Assembly: GCA_937890045.1 (NCBI GenBank) | Contig: CALBXV010000602.1 | Span: forward strand, 1 to 5,373 | From: an uncultured archaeon | GTDB taxonomy: Archaea > Thermoproteota > Nitrososphaeria > Nitrososphaerales > CALBXV01 | Length of the DNA stretch: 5,373 nucleotides | Direction of reading: 5' to 3' | In this document: piece after piece, positions 1 to 5,373 of the stretch | Layout: the number at the start of each line of letters is the position of its first letter | Numbering within the stretch: position 1 is the first letter of the stretch | Position numbers and translations under genes: made by a program | The notes under the pieces: generated by a model | The model's input: the letters and a program-made list of their open reading frames with translations, nothing else | The model's database searches: none | What the model was told of the DNA's origin: nothing

Positions 1-41
1 GTGTCACCTGAAGCAACATATCTTACACTTGAATTAGCCAT
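1..41 (-). CDS. N-terminal 13 codons of the next late gene, likely a tail-fibre-type protein (continues past the left edge)
   Basis: Seen: ATG at 41-39 followed by 13 open codons in all, reading MANSSVRYVASGD before the window ends. An AAGGA site lies 9 bases upstream and the giant gene stops 15 bases upstream. Known: many phage tail-fibre proteins with a T7 gp17-like N-terminal domain begin with a short Met-Ala start followed by a Val-x-Tyr strand and a Gly-Asp/Ser turn. T7 places its fibre gene directly after gp16. Inference: a tail fibre or other host-contact protein. Thirteen residues cannot prove this; the gene start itself is better supported than the product. Confidence 0.5.
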   Translation of the reverse strand, partial: MANSSVRYVASGD

Positions 42-50
42 TTGTTATTG

Positions 51-55
51 TCCTT
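51..55 (-). promoter_or_regulatory. Ribosome binding site of the left-edge gene
   Basis: AAGGA on the minus strand, 9 bases (CAATAACAA) before the ATG at 41, and only one base after the stop codon of the giant gene. The same five-base core is used before the giant gene, which supports a shared late-gene translation signal. The 15-base gap leaves no room for a terminator or a full promoter. Confidence 0.7.
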
Positions 56-56
56 G

Positions 57-3000
57 TTATTGTTGTTGTGGTGATATATTAGTAGTTTGAGGTATTAAGT
101 TATTCATAAGACCTGTAGTTGGCATAGTAGGATTAGGTAATCCTACAGTTTTAGTTGTCATAATATGAACTTTTCTTGACATTAAGTCGGGAAATGCTCC
201 AAGAGTCTCTGTTTGAGCCATAGATAAATTTATTTTTAAAAAGCGTTCTAATGTATTACGTTGTATTTGTGGAGATGGAGCCGATTTACCTGGATACTGT
301 TCTGCAAGTTCTCGTAGTGTACTATATCTTTCTTTTCTAGTTTTTTCTGTATTAAATGTTAGATCCATAAGTGGATGTTTAGCTAATCTCATAAGATCTG
401 GATAATCTTTCATTTTATTGGCTATCCACTTTTGTTTGGCTGCTTCTTGTTTGTTCCAGCCTTTAACCATACTAGAAATTCCACCCGCAGTATTTAATTC
501 TATCCACTTATCCTGTAAATAATATTTTTGTTCATCATTTAGCATTAATACACCATAACTAATATTAGTTCCCTTCTGGTTTCCTAAGGGAATAGAATAT
601 ATTTGAGATGGAGATTTAATTCTTGATTCTAATTCAGCTAGTTTTAGCTCTACAGGATCACCAGAAGTTTTAAGAGCTGGTACAGGATTAAACATATTGT
701 TACCTAAATTGGTTATAACTTTAACAGGATCAAGATTTAATCTATCACTATATATAGTAGCTGGATGGGCTTTAGTATGTCCCATAATTGTTCTTGAGGC
801 CCTTTTAGTTCCCCATCCTGGTGTAACTTCACGCATCCCGTCACCAACCAATCTTAATATTTCACCTGTTGCTTGATAGGCTATTTGTTCAAAAGCAGTT
901 TTTGGAACAAGTTCACTTTTTGGTTTAAGTACTTTTTCACCCTTCTCGTCTAATACTGGTTTACCATCTTTATATTGATAATAATATTCTTCAGGTCTTT
1001 CACTAGGTACTGTAGGCTGTAATTTTTCCATTTTAGAACCTTCATATCCCCTTGTTACACTTCTTCTAAAACTAGAAAAAAGACTGACTACAGGATTTAC
1101 AGAAGCTACTCGTTTTAACCACCTACGTTGTTCATGTAGATCAGCACTAAAGATTCCCATAAAATCAGTTAGTCCTTGTAAATAGTGTCGATCTGTAATT
1201 AATCGTGTTATATTAAGAGCAGAAGCTTCGGCTAATTCATTATATTTTTTAAATAATAAATCATCATCAGCTCCAGCTTCATGTTGATGATTTAAATGAA
1301 CTAGTCCTTTACCCATTTGAGCTAAATCAGCCGATGTTGCTAAAATCATTCCTATTGGATCTAGTCTATTATAGGGTTGCCAACCAAAACCAAGATTAAA
1401 ACTGTGCCAGTGTTTGCCTCCCATAGCATCTTCCATTTGTCTTCTAAGCTGAGGATCAGCAGGAGGACCACCTGTAATCTGTCCGTTCCAACCTAATAGA
1501 AAAGCTCCACCATATATCCATCTTCCAGTAGATATTTTAGCTTCAGCTAATTGTCTAACTGCAGGATCAGGAGATTTTAATTCATCTCGTAAGAGTTTAC
1601 TAGCATATTGTAATCCTGGCATCCGTTGAAAACTATGAGACATGAGATTTACAGGAGTTTGAAAGAACGGTAAAAATACTCGTAACATTCCTGTGGGATC
1701 TCTTTCAATCATATTTTTAACTAATTGAGATAATCCAGACACGGGTATTTTTTTACCCATTACATTACGGGTGTCTACATCAGCTAACTTTTGAGTATAA
1801 GTATTTTCTCTAGCTCTACGAGAAGCTTCAGCTAATATTTCCTCATGTTTACCAGACTCTACTTCCTGTAAAATTTGGTTAGCCCTACGTTGAACATTAG
1901 CTATTTCATCTACTGTTTTTGGAGTTTTTCCAAATTCTGTTGCAGCTTTACGGTATGATAAAGCAGAAAATTCCATTCGATAGGTTAGTGCTTTATAGGC
2001 TTCATCCATAGCCATAACAACTCTACCTGGAAGATTAATTACTCCACCAATAAAATCTATTGATCTACCCAAATTACCATTTACTCTAAAAAGTTCTTTT
2101 GATATAGATCTATCATACTGTTTAAAAAAGTCTGTTTTTACTGACGATCCTGGTGCTGGACCGTGTTTTAGTGCAACACGAAATAATTTCCAAGCTTCAG
2201 GGATTCCAGCTAAGGCATTATAAGCAAGAATAGTGGCTTCTTTATATCCTATTGGACCACCACCCTTTCGGGCTGCCATAAAGCGTTCTATTACAGAACT
2301 ACCAATTGCATAAGTATTACCAAAAGCATTGATACCAGCAGTTTTAAAACTAGATAATAAACCGTTAATATAAATTTCTAAAGCTACATCTTTAGTTTTA
2401 ATTAATCCTCCAACCCATCCCTTAAGTTGTGAGGCTTTAATCATATTTCGTAATTGAGTTAAATTAGCATTATTAATAGCGTCTGTTTCTTCTTTACGAG
2501 CCGTTGCCAGTGCTAATTCCCTTAAATCTTCTTCAGTAATTCGTTTACTTTTTAAGATTCCTAAGCGTTTCTTTTGGTTTTCTATTTCTTTCTTTAACTC
2601 TTTTTCAACAGCTTTAAAACCTTCATCAGGAGTTCCCCTACTTTTCTTAGTAGTTTTTAAAAACTCATCTAAAGCTGTCTTATCATCTTTTTTAATTAGA
2701 ACAAGCTGATCAAGTTCTTCTCTAAGTTTTTTAAGTTTAGCTTCACTTTTTTCAGCACCAGTTTTAGGCTTTTTAAAACGCTTAGTAAGCTTTTTAACTT
2801 CAGCTTCTAACTCATGAATTTCAGTAGTTTTAACTCCTGCTTCTTTATCTCCAGTAGCTTTATCTCGCTCTTCTTTAAGCTTTTTAATTCTATTAGAAAG
2901 TTTAAGATGTTTCTTTCTAAGAGCTATTTGTTCTGGAGGTAATTTAAGTTTTTCTAATTCTTCAGCAATAGCATCTTCAAGTTCTAATTCTCTAGCTGTA

Positions 3001-5045
3001 CTTTCTACGGGTGTTTTTTTAGATGGAATCCTGCCTTCTTGTATATCTAGTAATCGTTTTTCTAAGCGTTTAATACGAGCTTCAGTTTTCTTTGCTTGTG
3101 AAGCAGTCTTTCTAGCTCTACGAGATTGCTTTGGATCAACTTTAACAGTACGTTTAGATCCTGCTATATTGACTTTAAATTCTGCAAGTCTACTATCACT
3201 AACAGTTTTTAATCTAGAAACTCTTGCAGCTACTCTTCCAACATCAGCATTATCAAATAAATGAAAAAGTAAATCAGACCTAGCTTGTAAAACTGCATCT
3301 GCATTAGGATCTGCTGCATTGGTATGAGCTTGTAAATGTCTTCCTGTACCACTAGATTCTTGACTAGCTAAACCAACCATTTTTTGTACATTTGCTGCTT
3401 GTGCTTTAGCTATTTTTGTTAGTTGTTTATGGTTTTTAGAACCAGGAATAGCTTGAGCTAACCTTGTAAAAGCCTCATTACTTTGTTCTAAGGCAATATG
3501 AACCATTACTTTATAAGCTGGAACCCATTCGATAGCTTGTTCAATATTACCAACATTTCGTTCTAATGCTTCTACAATTTCTTCTTTTGGTTTTCCTAAT
3601 AAAGCTACAAGATCTGTAATATTTTCATTAACTGTAGTACGTTTTAATTTTTTAGCATCTATAACTCGACTAATTGCTTGAATCTGACCTTTAATTTCAT
3701 CAGATGTTTTAAGCTTATTTAGATTAAAAGATTCAATTATAGGTTTACGTTTACCATTTTTATCAACGAAAAAGAATTCTTCAGGACTAAGCTCATCACC
3801 ATTAGCTATTTTTGTAAGTAGATTTACAAGCTCTTCATTGGGTTCATTAAGAGTATTAGCTAGAGGTGCTATAGCATCATTAAGCCGTCTATTTGCTTCA
3901 CTAATAACACCTTGTTCTACATCATTAGGTAATCCTTGAGATAAATCTTGTCTTTGTTTAAGATTCAATGAAGCAACTGTACTGTCCATACTTTCGCCTA
4001 TATCAAAAGCCATTTCCTCAACAGCTTCTTCAAATTCTTCTACAGTAACTCCTGTTTCTTTTTTAAATTGTTCTTGAAGGTCTTTACTTAATATATCTCT
4101 AGTTTCATCAATATTAGCATCTGCCAATAATTCTCGTTTTTTTTGTAGTTGAGCCTTACTCATTTTATAACCAAAACCTAACAATCTAAAAAACGAGTCG
4201 AGTAAAGCTCCTGTTAAAGCACCAGTAAATGCAGCTTTTCCTCTAGCCCATAATTCAGAATCTTCAGGATTTTGTGCTAACCATTTATTTAAAAAAGCTC
4301 CAGTAGCAGAATGTTCAGAAATACTGGTAACACTCATTAAGAAATTAACAGCATTAGGATCAGTATAATCAAAAGCTATCATATCAGTGACAGCTCCAGC
4401 CGACATCGCTGCTAAATATCTTTGAGTTTTTAAAAGTGGTTTAGATCTTTTAAATAAAGAAGCTAGTTTTGATCCTAGTTGAACAGTTTGGGCTCCCCTT
4501 TGAAGTGCCATATTAAGGGGAAAAAACTGACTACCATATTGACTGAATCCTTGGAGAAGCTGTTGTCGTGTAGTTTCAGGTTCTGGAATAGAAAGATATT
4601 TAGGACTAATTTTTCCAAGCCAACCTTCGGGAGCACCAAAGGTTTCTCCAGTTTCACCAACCATATTAAGAGCACCATGAACACTCTGCGTAATCAGGTC
4701 ATCTCCAAAATTAACCCAACCACTACGATCTCCGCTTTTTATCTTTTCTTCTTCTTCTGCTTGTAACTTTCGGTTTACTTCATCTTGATAATCTTTATCA
4801 CCATCTTCATAGAAAGCTGAAGAAGACTCATAATCATTTCGACTAGCTGTATTAGATAAATATTCTTGTTCTACAGTACTGGGCTGAATAGTATCTCCCT
4901 CTACTTCATAAGGAATTTCAGAGGGTGGCTGTCCTTCTTCAAGAGGTAGCTCTTCTTCAGGTTGATTATGATCTGGAACTATGTCTTCCTCTTGAATATC
5001 AAAAGGTAGACTAATATCGTCATCATAAGTTTGTTCTTCAGCCAT
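57..5045 (-). CDS. Giant 1662-aa phage virion protein, probable internal core / DNA-ejection protein (gp16 position)
   Basis: Seen: one open frame of 1662 codons, ATG at 5045-5043, stop TAA at 59-57. The start is supported by an AAGGA site 5 bases upstream and by the end of the previous gene 11 bases away. Residues 1-105 are acidic and proline-rich, probably disordered. Residues 105-300 are Ala/Gly-rich helices, with GAVTDMIAFDYTD near 217 and a hydrophobic stretch near 272-292. Residues 300-640 are mostly acidic helix. Residues 640-850 are a Lys/Glu coiled coil. Residues 885-1410 carry NGLLSSFKTAGINAFGN (894-910), a helix with LPGRVVMAMDEAYKAL (1005-1020), FLPFFQTPVNL (1124-1134), ITGGPPADPQLRR (1190-1202) and YNRLDPIG (1225-1232). 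The C-terminus ends in Pro/Thr/Gln. Known: such motifs recur, to my knowledge, in large phage virion and polyvalent proteins; T7 gp16 is 1318 aa. Inference: an internal core protein that leaves the capsid with the genome. No transglycosylase, protease or polymerase site is visible. The coding frame is certain; the function is moderately sure and rests on motif memory and gene order. Confidence 0.9.
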   Translation of the reverse strand: MAEEQTYDDDISLPFDIQEEDIVPDHNQPEEELPLEEGQPPSEIPYEVEGDTIQPSTVEQEYLSNTASRNDYESSSAFYEDGDKDYQDEVNRKLQAEEEEKIKSGDRSGWVNFGDDLITQSVHGALNMVGETGETFGAPEGWLGKISPKYLSIPEPETTRQQLLQGFSQYGSQFFPLNMALQRGAQTVQLGSKLASLFKRSKPLLKTQRYLAAMSAGAVTDMIAFDYTDPNAVNFLMSVTSISEHSATGAFLNKWLAQNPEDSELWARGKAAFTGALTGALLDSFFRLLGFGYKMSKAQLQKKRELLADANIDETRDILSKDLQEQFKKETGVTVEEFEEAVEEMAFDIGESMDSTVASLNLKQRQDLSQGLPNDVEQGVISEANRRLNDAIAPLANTLNEPNEELVNLLTKIANGDELSPEEFFFVDKNGKRKPIIESFNLNKLKTSDEIKGQIQAISRVIDAKKLKRTTVNENITDLVALLGKPKEEIVEALERNVGNIEQAIEWVPAYKVMVHIALEQSNEAFTRLAQAIPGSKNHKQLTKIAKAQAANVQKMVGLASQESSGTGRHLQAHTNAADPNADAVLQARSDLLFHLFDNADVGRVAARVSRLKTVSDSRLAEFKVNIAGSKRTVKVDPKQSRRARKTASQAKKTEARIKRLEKRLLDIQEGRIPSKKTPVESTARELELEDAIAEELEKLKLPPEQIALRKKHLKLSNRIKKLKEERDKATGDKEAGVKTTEIHELEAEVKKLTKRFKKPKTGAEKSEAKLKKLREELDQLVLIKKDDKTALDEFLKTTKKSRGTPDEGFKAVEKELKKEIENQKKRLGILKSKRITEEDLRELALATARKEETDAINNANLTQLRNMIKASQLKGWVGGLIKTKDVALEIYINGLLSSFKTAGINAFGNTYAIGSSVIERFMAARKGGGPIGYKEATILAYNALAGIPEAWKLFRVALKHGPAPGSSVKTDFFKQYDRSISKELFRVNGNLGRSIDFIGGVINLPGRVVMAMDEAYKALTYRMEFSALSYRKAATEFGKTPKTVDEIANVQRRANQILQEVESGKHEEILAEASRRARENTYTQKLADVDTRNVMGKKIPVSGLSQLVKNMIERDPTGMLRVFLPFFQTPVNLMSHSFQRMPGLQYASKLLRDELKSPDPAVRQLAEAKISTGRWIYGGAFLLGWNGQITGGPPADPQLRRQMEDAMGGKHWHSFNLGFGWQPYNRLDPIGMILATSADLAQMGKGLVHLNHQHEAGADDDLLFKKYNELAEASALNITRLITDRHYLQGLTDFMGIFSADLHEQRRWLKRVASVNPVVSLFSSFRRSVTRGYEGSKMEKLQPTVPSERPEEYYYQYKDGKPVLDEKGEKVLKPKSELVPKTAFEQIAYQATGEILRLVGDGMREVTPGWGTKRASRTIMGHTKAHPATIYSDRLNLDPVKVITNLGNNMFNPVPALKTSGDPVELKLAELESRIKSPSQIYSIPLGNQKGTNISYGVLMLNDEQKYYLQDKWIELNTAGGISSMVKGWNKQEAAKQKWIANKMKDYPDLMRLAKHPLMDLTFNTEKTRKERYSTLRELAEQYPGKSAPSPQIQRNTLERFLKINLSMAQTETLGAFPDLMSRKVHIMTTKTVGLPNPTMPTTGLMNNLIPQTTNISPQQQ
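2496..3128 (-). other. Lys/Glu-rich coiled-coil segment of the giant protein (about residues 640-850)
   Basis: Seen: long stretches dominated by Lys, Glu, Arg and Asp with hydrophobic residues at 3-4 spacing, for example I658-L661-L665-I668, I743-L746-V750-L753-F757 and L771-L774-L778-L781. Short breaks with Pro or Gly (near 673-680, 703-704, 732-737, 760-763 and 804-809) divide it into about five helices. Inference: an extended antiparallel or oligomeric coiled coil, possibly a rod or DNA-contacting arm because it is strongly basic, separating the N-terminal modules from the C-terminal block. It is not a separate gene; the frame runs straight through. Confidence 0.75.
4137..4143 (-). promoter_or_regulatory. 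Candidate -1 ribosomal slippery heptamer A AAA AAA inside the giant gene
   Basis: The coding strand reads CTA CAA AAA AAA CGA at codons 300-304 (Leu-Gln-Lys-Lys-Arg). The third base of the Gln codon plus the two Lys codons form an in-phase A_AAA_AAA heptamer within a run of eight A. An SD-like AAGG lies 9 bases before the A-run, the arrangement known to stimulate -1 shifting in E. coli dnaX. A -1 shift would add seven residues (TRIIGRC) and stop at TAA 4116-4114, giving a product of about 310 residues. I see no strong stem-loop just downstream. An A-run at Lys-Lys codons is also expected by chance in AT-rich DNA, so function is speculative. Confidence 0.25.
4731..5045 (-). other. Acidic, proline-rich N-terminal tail of the giant protein (about residues 1-105)
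   Basis: Seen: dense Asp/Glu with Pro and Gln, including DIQEEDIVPDHNQPEEELPL at residues 16-35 and QAEEEEK at 95-101, and few hydrophobic residues. The first likely folded helix starts after about residue 108 (GWVNFGDDLI). Inference: a disordered tail that may be a docking peptide or assembly element for the portal or core, or may be removed by proteolysis. No cleavage motif can be assigned from the sequence. Confidence 0.65.
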
Positions 5046-5050
5046 TTATA

Positions 5051-5055
5051 TCCTT
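5051..5055 (-). promoter_or_regulatory. Ribosome binding site of the giant gene
   Basis: AAGGA on the minus strand, 5 bases (TATAA) before the ATG at 5045. It overlaps the second stop codon of the upstream gene (5056-5054), so termination and initiation are physically close and translational coupling is plausible. It fixes the start of the 1662-codon frame. Confidence 0.75.
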
Positions 5056-5056
5056 A

Positions 5057-5373
5057 TTATTTTAAAGTAATATCAACTAGATTTCCAGAACTAACTTTAC
5101 CAGGAGTTTCTAGTGCTCCTAAAGCAACTCCTAAGATATTAGGAAAACTTAAATCTTTAGGATCAAAATTATATCTATCTTTTATACTAATACTACCATC
5201 GTCATTATGTTTATACCATAAACCACTTAGAGATGCAGTTAGAGAAGAGGGTAATTCCCTATCTTTATCGTCAACTGATGTACCCTTTTTAGGTTGATCT
5301 GTTAATCTTATATATTTATAACCTTGTTCTTTCCACTTTCTTGTTTCATCATTATCTACAGGTACTTTATCAG
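5057..5373 (-). CDS. C-terminal 104 codons of an uncharacterised phage gene (5' end outside window)
   Basis: Seen: the frame is open from the right edge to a TAA at 5059-5057, followed at once by a second in-frame TAA (5056-5054). The fragment is polar and rich in Lys, Asp and Ser. It holds WYKHNDDGSISIKDRYNFDP at fragment residues 52-71, then a more hydrophobic, glycine-containing stretch (FPNILGVALGALETPG, 76-91), and it ends NLVDITLK. The tail has no obvious membrane segment or catalytic motif. Context: the stop lies 11 bases before the giant gene, so the two are almost certainly cotranscribed. In T7-like phages the gene before gp16 is another internal core protein (gp15), which makes a virion role plausible. 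The Asp-x-Tyr-Asn-Phe element resembles D-x-Y-D-F stretches I recall near the C-termini of phage structural proteins, but I cannot name a family. Reality as a coding frame is likely; function is unknown. Confidence 0.8.
   Translation of the reverse strand, partial: DKVPVDNDETRKWKEQGYKYIRLTDQPKKGTSVDDKDRELPSSLTASLSGLWYKHNDDGSISIKDRYNFDPKDLSFPNILGVALGALETPGKVSSGNLVDITLK

Noticed and set aside
42..56. Promoter or terminator between the giant gene and the left-edge gene
   Set aside because: The 15-base gap is filled by the ribosome binding site and its spacer; no hairpin or promoter-like element fits.
1741..1760. Hairpin GGGTA-A6-TACCC (coding strand) as a terminator
   Set aside because: The stem is 5 pairs (7 with a wobble) around an A6 loop, sits in the middle of an essential-looking conserved region of the giant gene, and has no following U-run on the coding strand. 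Codons GGT AAA AAA ATA CCC explain it.
241..2290. Ten-base repeat AAGCGTTCTA at 241-250 and 2281-2290
   Set aside because: Both copies encode Glu-Arg-Phe in the same frame; flanks differ and no third full copy was seen, so shared codon use explains it.
3014..3020. Second A7 run as a -1 slippery site
   Set aside because: The codons are TCT AAA AAA ACA, so the base before the two Lys codons is T and the heptamer is not in slippery phase.
3327..3368. Residues about 559-572 (LASQESSGTGRHLQ) as a lytic transglycosylase Glu-Ser motif
   Set aside because: The Gln-Glu-Ser-Ser-Gly start resembles SLT active-site regions, but the following Gly-Leu-Met-Gln type motif and the later SLT motifs are missing. 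The Gly-Arg-x-Leu-Gln sequence fits a helical element of large phage proteins better.
4475..4684. 69-codon open frame on the minus strand in another frame
   Set aside because: It lies wholly inside the giant gene in a different frame, with no family resemblance and no supporting context.
4479..4766. 95-codon open frame on the plus strand inside the giant gene
   Set aside because: It is antisense to a continuous 1662-codon frame with sensible protein composition and phage motifs. Its product is an unstructured mix ending in a Phe/Leu run made by reading Lys/Glu codons backwards, with no neighbouring gene on that strand.
5031..5297. 88-codon open frame on the plus strand across the upstream gene end
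   Set aside because: It is antisense to the partial minus-strand gene and to the start of the giant gene. The minus frame explains the tandem stop, the AAGGA site and the tight spacing; the plus frame explains none.

Overview
The window looks like a slice of the late, structural region of an AT-rich tailed phage (GC about 35% in two lines I counted). All genes lie on the minus strand and transcription runs from high to low coordinates. It is packed in the phage manner: three consecutive genes are separated by only 11 and 15 bases, each internal start has a purine-rich ribosome binding site, and I see no RNA gene, insertion sequence, integrase or CRISPR array. The order is an uncharacterised virion-type gene, then a giant internal-virion-like gene, then a gene whose first residues resemble a phage tail-fibre start. 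This matches the end of the T7 late operon (gp15, gp16, gp17). With the low GC it suggests a marine T7-like podovirus, possibly one infecting an AT-rich host such as SAR11. The host guess is inference only.

Layout: 5057-5373 (minus) is the last 104 codons of a gene that enters from the right edge and ends in a tandem stop. 57-5045 (minus) is one uninterrupted 1662-codon gene and makes up about 93% of the window. 1-41 (minus) is the first 13 codons of the next gene. No stretch over 300 bases is without a gene.

The giant protein is modular: an acidic, proline-rich N-terminal tail (about residues 1-105), an Ala/Gly-rich helical region with hydrophobic stretches (about 105-300), an acidic helical region (about 300-640), a lysine/glutamate-rich coiled coil (about 640-850), and a long C-terminal block with motifs I associate with large phage virion and polyvalent proteins (about 885-1410). 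No lysozyme, transglycosylase, protease or polymerase active site is evident. My best reading is a DNA-ejection (internal core) protein in the gp16 position without the T7 gp16 transglycosylase domain. The most testable unusual feature is an A AAA AAA slippery heptamer, with an SD-like AAGG nine bases before its A-run, at the boundary between the N-terminal module and the rest.
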